Shown here one piece after another: positions 16,530-25,341 of a DNA stretch of 64,000 bases. A program made the position numbers and the translations under genes. The notes below the pieces were generated by a model. That model was not told where the DNA came from, made no database searches, and saw only the letters and a program-made list of their open reading frames with translations. Source of the stretch: Pseudomonas putida (GTDB lineage: Bacteria > Pseudomonadota > Gammaproteobacteria > Pseudomonadales > Pseudomonadaceae); the NCBI RefSeq assembly GCF_026625125.1, contig NZ_CP113097.1, positions 3,286,001 to 3,350,000 on the forward strand, written 5' to 3'. Every line of letters begins with the position of its first letter. The stretch's first letter is position 1.

Positions 16530-18092
16530 TCATCCAAGAAACAGCTTGTAAGCCGGGTTGTCGGTTTCATCCCAATACCGATAGCCCATCTCATCCAGCG
16601 CCAGCGGCAGCCCTGCCTGCTCATCCTTTGGCACCTCCAGGGCGGCAAACACCCGCGCTTCGGCCGCGCCATGGTTGCGGTAATGGAACAGGCTGATGTT
16701 CCAGCGCTTGCCCAGCCGCTCCAGGAAGCCCAACAACGCGCCCGGCCGTTCCGGGAACTCGAAGCGCAGCACCCGCTCATCGGCCCCCGGCGCCGCATGG
16801 CCACCCACGGTATGGCGCACATGCAGCTTGGCCAACTCGTTGTCGGTCAGGTCGAGCACGCTGTAACCCTGCTCGGCCAGCTGTGCCAGCAGGTTCTCCC
16901 GCGGGTCGTGCAGCGGGTGCGTCTGCACACCGACAAAAAGCCGCGCTTGCTTGCCGGGGTAGTAGCGATAGTTGAACTCGGTGATCTGGCGCTTGCCCAG
17001 TGCCTGGCAAAAGGCGCGGAAACTGCCGGGCTGCTCGGGGATGGTCACGGCGATGATCGCCTCGCGCTGCTCACCCAGCTCGGCGCGTTCGGCCACGTGG
17101 CGCAAGCGGTCGAAGTTGACGTTGGCACCGGAATCGATCGCTACCAGCGTCTGCCCCTGCGCGCCTTCGCGGGCCACGTACTTCTTGATGCCTGCAACAG
17201 CCAGAGCGCCAGACGGCTCGGTGATGGAACGGGTGTCGTCATAGATGTCCTTGATTGCCGCACACAGCTCATCGCTGCTGACGGTCACCACCTCATCGAC
17301 AAAATGCCGGCACAGTTCGAAGCAGTGCGCGCCGACCTGGGCAACCGCCACACCATCAGCGAAGGTGCCGACCTGCGGCAGGATCACCCGCTCCCCGGCA
17401 GCCATGGCGGCCTGCAGGCAATTGGAGTCCTCAGGCTCCACGCCGATCACCTTGACCTCAGGGCGCAAGTACTTCACGTACGCGGCGATGCCTGCCACCA
17501 GGCCCCCGCCACCGACCGGTACGAAGATGGCATCCAGCGCACCGGGCTGCTGGCGAAGGATTTCCATGCCCACCGTGCCCTGCCCTGCGATCACGTCCGG
17601 GTCATCGTACGGGGGGACGAAGGTGGCGCCTTCGCTGTCGGCCAGGGTCAGTGCATGGGCCAGCGCATGGGGGAAACTTTCACCGTGCAGCACCACATGC
17701 CCACCCCGTGAACGCACACCCTCGACCTTCAGCGATGGCGTGGTGGTCGGCATCACGATGGTCGCCTTGATGCCCAGATGCGAGGCCGCCAGCGCTACAC
17801 CCTGGGCGTGGTTGCCTGCCGATGCGGTGATCACACCGCGCTCGCGCTGGGCGGTGGTCAGACGCGCCAGCCGGGTGTAGGCACCACGGATCTTGAACGA
17901 GAACGTGGGCTGCAGGTCTTCGCGCTTGAGCAACACCTGGTTGCCCAGGCGTGCAGACAACGCCGGCGCCGCTTGCAGGGGGGTCTCGATGGCCAGGTCG
18001 TACACCGGCGCGGACAAAATGCGCCGCACCTGCTCCGACAGCAGCTGCTGAGGGCTAAGCGGGGTACGGGGGCTGACGTTGAGGCTGGTCAT
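16530..18092 (-). CDS. ilvA: Threonine ammonia-lyase (threonine dehydratase), biosynthetic
   Basis: This 520-residue enzyme makes 2-oxobutanoate from threonine, the first committed step to isoleucine. The PLP lysine is in SFKIRGA (K67), with the preceding KREDLQPT strand, the serine/glycine loop SAGNHAQG, and the PLP-phosphate loop VGGGGLVAG. The C-terminal third has two ACT-like regulatory halves (EQPGSFRAFCQALG and ERPGALLGFLERLG) that bind isoleucine and valine, so this is the allosteric biosynthetic form. The ATG at 18092 has AAGGAG nine bases upstream. Upstream lie a leader peptide and mutually exclusive hairpins, so isoleucine supply probably also controls transcription by attenuation. 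Some pseudomonads have a second ilvA. Confidence 0.93.
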   Translation of the reverse strand: MTSLNVSPRTPLSPQQLLSEQVRRILSAPVYDLAIETPLQAAPALSARLGNQVLLKREDLQPTFSFKIRGAYTRLARLTTAQRERGVITASAGNHAQGVALAASHLGIKATIVMPTTTPSLKVEGVRSRGGHVVLHGESFPHALAHALTLADSEGATFVPPYDDPDVIAGQGTVGMEILRQQPGALDAIFVPVGGGGLVAGIAAYVKYLRPEVKVIGVEPEDSNCLQAAMAAGERVILPQVGTFADGVAVAQVGAHCFELCRHFVDEVVTVSSDELCAAIKDIYDDTRSITEPSGALAVAGIKKYVAREGAQGQTLVAIDSGANVNFDRLRHVAERAELGEQREAIIAVTIPEQPGSFRAFCQALGKRQITEFNYRYYPGKQARLFVGVQTHPLHDPRENLLAQLAEQGYSVLDLTDNELAKLHVRHTVGGHAAPGADERVLRFEFPERPGALLGFLERLGKRWNISLFHYRNHGAAEARVFAALEVPKDEQAGLPLALDEMGYRYWDETDNPAYKLFLG

Positions 18093-18143
18093 CGGGTGCA
18101 ACTCCTTGGCTGTTTTCACGTTGCCCAGGAGTCGAAGAGTGGA

Positions 18144-18164
18144 AACCCGCCTCCAGGGCGGGTT
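18144..18164 (-). terminator. ilvA attenuator terminator hairpin
   Basis: On the minus strand AACCCGCC, a 5-base loop and GGCGGGTT form an 8-bp stem (18164-18157 with 18151-18144) followed by a short T run. It lies between the leader peptide stop and the ilvA start. Its left arm can instead pair with GGCGGGCTAG at the end of the leader frame (18189-18180), giving an antiterminator. Confidence 0.65.
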
Positions 18165-18179
18165 AGGTGCACGTACGCG

Positions 18180-18239
18180 CTAGCCCGCCAAACTGATAAT
18201 GGCGGTAATAATGGCGTTCACGTGCGGGAAAGTGTTCAT
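18180..18239 (-). CDS. ilvA leader peptide
   Basis: A 19-codon frame encodes MNTFPHVNAIITAIISLAG. Four of its residues are isoleucine, in two adjacent pairs, with threonine between them. It ends 88 bases before ilvA and overlaps one arm of an RNA switch. If charged isoleucyl-tRNA is scarce, a ribosome stalled at the Ile codons would leave 18189-18180 free to pair with 18166-18157 and block the terminator. If it reads to the stop codon it covers that arm and the terminator forms. There is no clear Shine-Dalgarno sequence; the predicted promoter places the start codon very near the RNA 5' end, so translation may be almost leaderless. Confidence 0.65.
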   Translation of the reverse strand: MNTFPHVNAIITAIISLAG

Positions 18240-18248
18240 GGGGTGGGA

Positions 18249-18277
18249 ACTTATCCCGCTGTACGTCGGCGTGTCAA
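18249..18277 (-). promoter_or_regulatory. Predicted ilvA leader promoter
   Basis: A consensus -35 box TTGACA (18277-18272), a 17-base spacer and ATAAGT (18254-18249; GATAAG with a 16-base spacer) precede the leader peptide. The -35 box overlaps the end of the upstream PACE gene. The expected RNA start is only a few bases before the leader ATG. Confidence 0.6.
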
Positions 18278-18705
18278 CACTTGGCTTGCTGTGCCGAGAG
18301 CGGCACATCGAAGACCTTGTCGAACCCCCACTGGAACACGAAAGCATAAACGAAGAAGAACACGAACAACGCCATGTTGGTGAGCAACGCTGCCCATAGG
18401 CTGACATCCAGCCAGTACGCCACCAGCGGCAGCAGGATCACCACCAGCCCGCCTTCGAAGCCCAGTGCGTGCAGCACCCTGCGCAAGAACGTGCGCTCGC
18501 GTTTGGGCTGGCGTGCTTCCCAGCGCTCGAACACCCAGTTGAAGCCCATGTTCCAGCTCATGGCGATGCCCGACATCAGGATCGACAGCACGGTCGATTG
18601 CGCCATGCCGGCCCCGAATGCCAGCTCCAGCGCCGGCGCCACGCAGGCCACGGCAATGGCCTCGTAGAGAATGGCCTGGACGATCTTACGGGCCTTGCCT
18701 TGCAT
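18274..18705 (-). CDS. PACE-family multidrug/chlorhexidine efflux protein
   Basis: This 143-residue protein has four membrane helices arranged as two tandem bacterial transmembrane pair domains. Each pair begins with a short charged helix (RKIVQAILYEAIAV and RVLHALGFEGGLVV) and contains the family's conserved glutamate (YEAIAV in the first, FEGGLVV in the second) and the SWNMGFNWVFE signature. PACE proteins such as AceI export chlorhexidine and short diamines using the proton gradient. The start at 18705 has AGAGGG eight bases upstream. A TetR-like palindrome overlaps its predicted promoter. Its 3' end contains the -35 box of the ilvA leader promoter. Confidence 0.88.
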   Translation of the reverse strand: MQGKARKIVQAILYEAIAVACVAPALELAFGAGMAQSTVLSILMSGIAMSWNMGFNWVFERWEARQPKRERTFLRRVLHALGFEGGLVVILLPLVAYWLDVSLWAALLTNMALFVFFFVYAFVFQWGFDKVFDVPLSAQQAKC

Positions 18706-18777
18706 GTTCAGATCCCTCTAGAAAAGGCCTCCCAAGTTACAAGAACACGCCTGCAAGAAAAAGTCAGAAATACTTTT

Positions 18778-18797
18778 TTGACTGACCATCCAGTCAA
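18778..18797. promoter_or_regulatory. TetR-type operator candidate at the PACE promoter
   Basis: TTGACTG (18778-18784) and CAGTCAA (18791-18797) form an interrupted palindrome. Read on the minus strand, TTGACT at 18797-18792 would be the -35 box of the efflux gene, with AGTATT 17 bases on as a weak -10. So the palindrome would block the promoter. No regulator gene is adjacent. The rest of the 18706-19016 gap shows no gene. Confidence 0.45.
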
Positions 18798-19016
18798 GAA
18801 AAACTAGCATGACCGTTTCCGCACCACCCCATCCCCCCCCTGGAACCCGGCCGCCTGGCGGCCTGAATCGACCTCGCCTTGATGCGCTCAACGCAGGCCG
18901 TTGGCTGCGAACGCGCGTGCATTGGACAACCCGGCACCTGCCTGCTTGTATCTACCCATTGCAGGCGGCGCAAGGTCGCACACCTTCGTCCAGGGAATCG
19001 TACGAGGAACTACACG

Positions 19017-20171
19017 ATGGCCAACACCGTCATGATGGTATTCGGTACTCGCCCAGAAGCGATCAAGATGGCCCCACTGGCCAGGGCTCTGCGTGAGTGG
19101 CCCGACATCGATCTGCACATCTGCTCGACCGGCCAACACCGGGAGATGCTTGAACAAGTGCTGACCGCCTTTGGCCTGAGCGTCGATCAGGACCTGAAGG
19201 TGATGACCCAGAACCAGACCCTCAATGGCCTTGCCCGCGACCTGCTGGGCTCGATCGACAAGGCCTATGAACAAGTCAAGCCAGCGATCGTGCTGGTCCA
19301 CGGCGATACCACCACCAGCTTCATCGCCGGCCTTGCCGCCTTCCACCGGCATATCCCCATCGGCCACGTCGAGGCCGGGCTGCGTACCGGCAACCTGCAG
19401 CAACCCTGGCCCGAGGAAGCCAACCGGCGCCTGACCGGGGTGATCGCCGACCTGCACTTCGCGCCCACCACCAAGGCCCGCGACAACCTGCTGCGCGAAG
19501 GCGTACCGCTGGAACATATCGAAGTCACCGGCAACACCGTCATCGACGCCTTGCTGTGGATGCGTGAATACCTGAAGGAAACCGCATGGCACCCCGCCGC
19601 CGACTCGCCCTTGCACAACCTGCAGGACGATCAGCGCATGGTGCTGATCACTGGCCATCGCCGGGAAAACTTCGGCGCCGGTTTCGAACGTATCTGCCTG
19701 GCACTGGCCGAACTGGCCCTGCGATACCCGGATGTGCAGTTCGTTTACCCCGTGCATCTCAACCCGCAGGTGCAGAAAGCGGTCTACGGCCTGCTCTCGG
19801 GGCGTGACAACATCCACCTGATAGCGCCACAGGACTATCAGCACTTCGTATGGCTGATGAACCGCGCCCACATCATCCTCACCGACTCCGGTGGCATCCA
19901 GGAAGAAGCCCCGGCCCTGGGCAAGCCGGTGCTGGTGCTGCGCAAGGTCACCGAACGGCCGTCAGTGCTCGAAGGCGGAACGGTGAAGCTGGTCGGCACG
20001 CAGACCGAGCGCATCGTCAAGGAAACCAGCCTATTGCTGGACGATGACCAGGCCTACGCGCGCATGGCCCGCGTATTCACCCCATTCGGTGACGGCCACG
20101 CCAGCGAAATCATCGCCGAGCGCCTGAGCCGCTGGTTCGAGGAAAGCCTGAGCAAACGGGATGACGCATGA
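19017..20171 (+). CDS. wecB: UDP-N-acetylglucosamine 2-epimerase
   Basis: This 384-residue cytoplasmic enzyme interconverts UDP-GlcNAc and UDP-ManNAc. Signatures are VFGTRPEAIKM at the N-terminus, the HVEAGLRTG loop, ATGNTV-like TGNTVIDALL, ITGHRRENFG, and the nucleotide-binding TDSGGIQEEAP with VLRKVTERPS. Length matches E. coli WecB (about 376). The ATG at 19017 has GAGGA nine bases upstream; the frame is open further but lacks a good start. It overlaps the next gene by four bases (ATGA), so it is dedicated to the nfr operon. There it would supply UDP-ManNAc for the glycan made by NfrB. This parallels E. coli, where WecB is needed for the NfrA/NfrB-dependent polysaccharide. Confidence 0.93.
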   Translation: MANTVMMVFGTRPEAIKMAPLARALREWPDIDLHICSTGQHREMLEQVLTAFGLSVDQDLKVMTQNQTLNGLARDLLGSIDKAYEQVKPAIVLVHGDTTTSFIAGLAAFHRHIPIGHVEAGLRTGNLQQPWPEEANRRLTGVIADLHFAPTTKARDNLLREGVPLEHIEVTGNTVIDALLWMREYLKETAWHPAADSPLHNLQDDQRMVLITGHRRENFGAGFERICLALAELALRYPDVQFVYPVHLNPQVQKAVYGLLSGRDNIHLIAPQDYQHFVWLMNRAHIILTDSGGIQEEAPALGKPVLVLRKVTERPSVLEGGTVKLVGTQTERIVKETSLLLDDDQAYARMARVFTPFGDGHASEIIAERLSRWFEESLSKRDDA

Positions 20172-22342
20172 GCCTGGCTTTCGTCGATTTTCTCACCTAC
20201 GTACTGTTTGGCCTCAAGATCCTGGCGATCATCCTCGCCGCACTGATGTTCGTGCTCGGGCTGGACGACCTGTTCATCGACCTGTGCTACTGGTGCCGCA
20301 AGCTGTTCCGCCATTTGCGTATCTATGACAAGTACGCCAGGGCCGACGAGAAGCGCCTGTTCGAGGTGCCGGAAAAGCCCCTGGCGATCATGGTCCCGGC
20401 CTGGAACGAAGTGGGCGTGGTGGGTGAAATGGCGCGCCTGGCGGCCTCGACCATCGACTACGAGAACTACCAGATCTTTGTCGGCACCTACCCCAACGAC
20501 CCACAAACCCAGGCCGACGTCGATGCCGTGTGCCTGCACTACCCCAACGTCCACAAGGTGGTCTGCGCCCGCCCCGGCCCCACCAGCAAGGCTGACTGCC
20601 TGAACAACATCATCGACGCCATCCTGCGTTTCCAGAGCGACGCGCGTATCGAGTTCGCAGGCTTCATCCTGCATGACGCCGAGGACGTGATCTCGCCCAT
20701 GGAGCTGCGGCTGTTCAACTACCTGCTGCCCGCCAAGGACATGATCCAGATCCCGGTGTACCCGTACGCGCCGCAATGGCGTGGCTTCACCGCCGGGCAT
20801 TACGTGGACGAGTTCGCCGAAAACCACGGCAAGGACGTGATCGTCCGCGAGGCACTTACCGGCCAGGTGCCCAGTGCCGGGGTGGGTACCTGCTTCAGCC
20901 GCCGTGCCATCAGCGCCCTGCTCGAGGACGGTGACGGCATCGCCTTCGACGTGCAGAGCCTGACCGAGGATTACGACATCGGCTTTCGCCTGAAGCAAAA
21001 AGGCATGAAGTGCATCTTTGCCCGCTACTCGGTCACCGACCCAGCACTGGCTCTCAAGCGGGAATGGCGCCCCGGCATGAGCCGCGAGTTCGCCCAGGTG
21101 ATCTGCGTGCGCGAGCACTTCCCGCGCGATTGGCAGCATGCCATCCGGCAAAAGTCCCGCTGGATCGTCGGCATCGTCTTCCAGGGCACCAGCAACCTGG
21201 GCTGGAGCCGAACAGGCGCGCTCAACTACTTCCTCTGGCGCGACCGCCGAGGCTTGTTCGCCTACCTGCTGAGCTTCTTGGTCAACCTGTTGCTGCTGGT
21301 GCTGCTGGCGATGTGGCTGGTGACGGTGATTGCCCCGCAATCCTGGCGCTTCATGTCGATCCTCAGCGACAGCCAACTGCTGACCACACTGCTCTGGCTC
21401 AACGGCCTGCTGCTGATCAACCGCCTGTTCCAGCGTGGCTGGTTCGTCACCCGCTATTACGGCATCGGTGAGGGGCTGCTGTCGGCCCCACGGATGATGT
21501 GGAGCAACTTCGTCAACTTCTTCGCCAACCTGCGCGCCCTGCGGCAAGTGATGGAGATGGGCGATTCGCGCCGGGTAGCCTGGGACAAGACCACCCACGA
21601 ATTCCCTGCCATCGCCTCACCGGCCCGTACCCCGCTGGGGCACCGCCTGGTCGCCAAGGGCTATATCAGCGAAGCGCAGCTCGAACAGGCCATCACCAGC
21701 CCGGTACGGCGGCGTCTGGGCCGCGAACTGCTGCTGCGTGGCTGGCTGACCAGCGAACAGCTGGTGCAGACCCTCGCCGAACAACTCGACCTGCCCTGGG
21801 CCCCCCTGAACCCGTTCAAGCTCGATCGGCAACTGATCGCGCTACTGCCACGCCGCTTGGCGACACACTATGGCGTACTGCCGGTAGCCGAAGAGGGCGA
21901 CACCCTGGTGCTGGCCAGCGAAAGCCCGGTCAGCCAGGTCTCGCTGGGGGTCATCAGCCGCCAGCTCAAGCGCCCGGTCAACTACCGGCTGGCGCCACAG
22001 GGCCGGGTCACGCTGGGCCTGCGCTATCACTACCCCAGCCCCTGGCAGCAGGCGGAGACCCGGCAGATGCTGGAGGTGCTGGAAAGGCACCAGGACAACG
22101 CCGAACTGATCGAGCAGGTCAGCACTCACCAGGTCATGCTCGGTGCCTTGCTGCAGGTGCGCGGCATGGTGCCGGTGACGCTGTTCAACCAGGCGCTAAT
22201 CGATTTCGACCCCGAGCAGCAAAGCCTCGGCGAGCACTTGATCGCACGCGGCATCATCACCGAGACCGTGCTGGAGCAGGCGCTCGCCGAACAGGCCAGC
22301 GAGCAGCAGGCTGCCTTCGACCTGATCAGGGAGGTGGCATGA
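20168..22342 (+). CDS. nfrB: NfrB-like glycosyltransferase with c-di-GMP-binding MshEN domain
   Basis: This 724-residue inner-membrane protein has an N-terminal helix, a GT2 catalytic domain (about 75-335) with HDAEDVISP, TEDYDIGF and RQKSRW as the acidic and QxxRW motifs, then membrane helices at about 360-440. The C-terminal 230 residues form an MshEN/GspE-N type region. RLGRELLLRGWLTSEQLVQT starting at 516 matches the c-di-GMP-binding pattern RLG..L...G.L....L...L..Q, and a similar SLGEHLIARGIITETVLEQA repeat lies near the end. In E. coli NfrB, c-di-GMP binding activates synthesis of a ManNAc-type glycan used by phage N4 as receptor. Translation is coupled on both sides by ATGA overlaps. 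Confidence 0.9.
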   Translation: MSLAFVDFLTYVLFGLKILAIILAALMFVLGLDDLFIDLCYWCRKLFRHLRIYDKYARADEKRLFEVPEKPLAIMVPAWNEVGVVGEMARLAASTIDYENYQIFVGTYPNDPQTQADVDAVCLHYPNVHKVVCARPGPTSKADCLNNIIDAILRFQSDARIEFAGFILHDAEDVISPMELRLFNYLLPAKDMIQIPVYPYAPQWRGFTAGHYVDEFAENHGKDVIVREALTGQVPSAGVGTCFSRRAISALLEDGDGIAFDVQSLTEDYDIGFRLKQKGMKCIFARYSVTDPALALKREWRPGMSREFAQVICVREHFPRDWQHAIRQKSRWIVGIVFQGTSNLGWSRTGALNYFLWRDRRGLFAYLLSFLVNLLLLVLLAMWLVTVIAPQSWRFMSILSDSQLLTTLLWLNGLLLINRLFQRGWFVTRYYGIGEGLLSAPRMMWSNFVNFFANLRALRQVMEMGDSRRVAWDKTTHEFPAIASPARTPLGHRLVAKGYISEAQLEQAITSPVRRRLGRELLLRGWLTSEQLVQTLAEQLDLPWAPLNPFKLDRQLIALLPRRLATHYGVLPVAEEGDTLVLASESPVSQVSLGVISRQLKRPVNYRLAPQGRVTLGLRYHYPSPWQQAETRQMLEVLERHQDNAELIEQVSTHQVMLGALLQVRGMVPVTLFNQALIDFDPEQQSLGEHLIARGIITETVLEQALAEQASEQQAAFDLIREVA

Positions 22343-25341
22343 AGCCGCGTTTGACCCTCACGTTCACCAGCCTGCTGCTGTGCTCCTGCGCCCTGCCTGC
22401 CTTGGCGGCGCCGATGACCGATTTTCAGCGCTTTACCAGCTACCCGTTCATGGAGCGCAGTTACCGCGAAGCGAAGAAGGACAACTGGGCCGAAGTCGAG
22501 CGCCTGACCCGCCATGTACTGGGCCGGGTGCCGAACAATGACGAGGCCCGCGCGCTGCTGGTCGAGGCACTGGCTCACCAGCGCCGCTACAAGGACGCCC
22601 AAGCCCTGGCCGAGCAACTCGGTGGCAGCCCCGAATACGCCAATGCCCTGCTGGAACTGCGCCTGACCTGGATCGAACAGGACCCACCGCCCGCCAGCCA
22701 GGTGGAAAGCTGGCTGGCCACGGCCGACAGCATGCAGCGGGTACGCCTGTGGCAGGCCTACAGCCTGAGCCTGGCCAAGTTCGGAGGCGCCGGCCGGGCC
22801 CTGGACTGGCTCAACCAACTGCCGCCGCGCGACGACGGCCAGGTGCTGCGCCTTGCCCGGGCCAACTTCGCCGAGCAACTGCGCAACTGGAAGCAGACCA
22901 TCGAACAGCTGCAACCCTTGGCCGACCACGGCCAGTTGCCGGCAGAGGACTGGCAGCGGCTGGCCAATGCGTACGTTCAACAACTCGATGAAAAGGGCCT
23001 GAGCAAGCTCCTGCAAAGCGCTCCCTCGCCCGGGATCGCCGACCAGACCCGGCTGGCGATGGCCAGCCGGGCCATTGCCGTGGGCCATAACGAGCAGGCC
23101 CAGCGCTGGTTGCAAAGCCTGCCCGCCGAGCAACTGCAGGACCCGGCACTGCGCCAGCAGCTTTGGGAATTGGCCCGTGAAGGCGACGATGCGCCCTTGG
23201 TCCGGCGCTTGAGCAACGAACTGCAGCGCCCGTGCCTGGACACCGTCGATTGGCTGTCACGCCACGACCCGGATGTCGCCCGCGCGCAGTTCAAGGGCTG
23301 CCAGATCAGCGCGGATCCCCGCGCCTATGCGGTGCTCAAGCAGCGCCTCTATGGCGACCCTGCGCCAGCGCCGCAACCACGTACTGCAGCCGAATGGGAG
23401 CAGCGTTACCGTCAAAGCGGTGACCTGGCGGCACTCGAACAGGCCACGTTCCTGCTGTTGCAGCAAGGCCATGGCGACCGAGCCCGAGGCCTGCTGGAGC
23501 AGGCCTACGACCGCCGGCAAGGCCGTCTGACGCCTTCGCTGCTGCAGCGCCTGGGCAATCTGTATGCACGCAACGACGGCCCGCTGGACACCCGGCGGAT
23601 GCTCAGCCTGATGCCCAGGGTCGATGCCAGCACCCGCGCCCAGTTACTCGGCCGCCTGGCCGAGGCCGGCCAGTGCGACACCGTGCGCCAGGCCATTGCT
23701 GCCCCCCCCACCGAAGCCGGGCAGTACCGCGCCTTGGGTCGCTGCGCGATGCCTGAGCAACCCGGTGAAGCAGTGGTCTATTACCAGGCTGCCGAAGGAT
23801 TGGGCGACAGGGGTAGTCGCCTACCGCTGGCCTACGCCCTGGAAGCTGCTGGCGACTCCGAAGCCGCCCTGCCCATCTGGCGCAGCCTGCCGGACAGCGC
23901 CTGGACTGACAACGCCCGTCTGACCGCCGCCGCCGGGGCCTTGAACGCCGGCGACATCCAGGCTGCCCGCCGTTACTGGGATGGCGCTGCACACGACAGC
24001 GCCGACAACTGGGCGCTCGGCGCCGCGATCGCCCAACGCCAGGGCGAGCTGCAGACGGCGTTGGGTTTCCAGCGCCAAGCGCTGGCGCACAACCCAAGCG
24101 CTGAGCACTTCTACGCGGCTGCCAGCACCGCACAGCTGGCAGGCGACCCCGCCCAAAGCACCGCCTGGCTTGCCGAAGCGGTGCGTCTGGCCCCCGACCA
24201 GCCACGCTACCGCGCGGACTACGGCATGCGCCTGGCCAGTTCGCCCGACAAAACCCTGCGCCGCCAGTCGATCCCATACCTGGAGCAGGCTACCCGCGAC
24301 TTCCCTGAGGATTACCGCATTGGCGAAACCCTCGCCCTGCGTTATGACGAAGCCCAAGACAGCGCTTCGGCCCGCCGCGAACTGCGCCGGATCCTCGATG
24401 TGGAGCAGCATCTGGTCGATGCCGACGATGAGTTCGGCAGCCTCGAAGCGCGCAAATACCGCCAGCGTCGCGCCCACGAAACCTTGTCGCGCCGTGACAG
24501 TGTCTCCCTGGCCAGCACCTGGTCGCCCGCCGGCACCTCGACCAACGACAAATTCCTCGAAAACGGCGAGCGCAGCGGCACTTCCCGCCGGGCGCAATCG
24601 CAGAATGTGCAAATGGCCATGTGGGACCACGCCCTGGGCGAAGAACCCAGCCGCGACGGCAGCACCTTGTCGGTGTACGGCCGGGTGCTGTTCGGTGGCC
24701 AAAGCCGCACCGATTACGCGCAAAGTATGGGCACCGGGGTTGGCCTGCGCTACAAACCGCTCGGCCAGGCCAACCTCAACCTGTATGCCGAGCTGTACCA
24801 CCAGCGGCAGATCGACACCGAGCACTACAGCGGCCTGAGCCTGGGCGAGCTGCTGAGCCCGAGCAAGGTCGGCGGCAACTGGAGCGACTTGCGCAACCAT
24901 GCCGAGTCGAGCAATGACCTGCTATTGCGCGCGACGGCGTCGTTCCTCGACCAGGGCACCTGGCGCAACGACTGGCGGGTCGACGAAGACGACTGGAACG
25001 AACGTTTCCTCTACCTGGACGCTGCCTGGTGGACCCGTGCCGGCGACCATGCCTGGCTATCGCGCTACCAACAGGGCCATGCCTGGAAGTTGCCTGGCAG
25101 CTCGCCGCAGACCTTGATGCCATACGGATTCGTCGAATTTTCCAGCCAGGACCCGAGCAACGACTGGCGCCAGGATGCCCGCGCCGGTGTCGGCCTGCGC
25201 TGGCAGTGGTGGTTCGACGACGATCGCTACAACGCTTACCGCGGCACGCTGAAAGTGCGTGCCGAATATCAGCAGTCGCTGGGAGGCAACCTCTACCAGC
25301 GGGCTGACGGTGTGCTGGTTGGCGCGGAGATGACCTTCTGA
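22339..25341 (+). CDS. nfrA: NfrA-like outer-membrane glycan secretion protein / phage N4 receptor homologue
   Basis: This 1000-residue protein begins with a signal peptide (LLLCSCALPALAA, cleavage near 24). A long TPR-like helical region follows (about 40-680), with repeated helix pairs such as EARALLVEALAHQRRYKDAQ. A C-terminal domain from about 700 to 1000 is rich in beta-strands and aromatic residues, ends in LVGAEMTF, and fits the NfrA outer-membrane C-terminal barrel. The length is close to E. coli NfrA (about 990). It is thought to carry the NfrB-made polymer through the periplasm and outer membrane and serves as the N4 docking site in E. coli. The start overlaps nfrB (GGAGG five bases upstream). 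Confidence 0.88.
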   Translation: MKPRLTLTFTSLLLCSCALPALAAPMTDFQRFTSYPFMERSYREAKKDNWAEVERLTRHVLGRVPNNDEARALLVEALAHQRRYKDAQALAEQLGGSPEYANALLELRLTWIEQDPPPASQVESWLATADSMQRVRLWQAYSLSLAKFGGAGRALDWLNQLPPRDDGQVLRLARANFAEQLRNWKQTIEQLQPLADHGQLPAEDWQRLANAYVQQLDEKGLSKLLQSAPSPGIADQTRLAMASRAIAVGHNEQAQRWLQSLPAEQLQDPALRQQLWELAREGDDAPLVRRLSNELQRPCLDTVDWLSRHDPDVARAQFKGCQISADPRAYAVLKQRLYGDPAPAPQPRTAAEWEQRYRQSGDLAALEQATFLLLQQGHGDRARGLLEQAYDRRQGRLTPSLLQRLGNLYARNDGPLDTRRMLSLMPRVDASTRAQLLGRLAEAGQCDTVRQAIAAPPTEAGQYRALGRCAMPEQPGEAVVYYQAAEGLGDRGSRLPLAYALEAAGDSEAALPIWRSLPDSAWTDNARLTAAAGALNAGDIQAARRYWDGAAHDSADNWALGAAIAQRQGELQTALGFQRQALAHNPSAEHFYAAASTAQLAGDPAQSTAWLAEAVRLAPDQPRYRADYGMRLASSPDKTLRRQSIPYLEQATRDFPEDYRIGETLALRYDEAQDSASARRELRRILDVEQHLVDADDEFGSLEARKYRQRRAHETLSRRDSVSLASTWSPAGTSTNDKFLENGERSGTSRRAQSQNVQMAMWDHALGEEPSRDGSTLSVYGRVLFGGQSRTDYAQSMGTGVGLRYKPLGQANLNLYAELYHQRQIDTEHYSGLSLGELLSPSKVGGNWSDLRNHAESSNDLLLRATASFLDQGTWRNDWRVDEDDWNERFLYLDAAWWTRAGDHAWLSRYQQGHAWKLPGSSPQTLMPYGFVEFSSQDPSNDWRQDARAGVGLRWQWWFDDDRYNAYRGTLKVRAEYQQSLGGNLYQRADGVLVGAEMTF

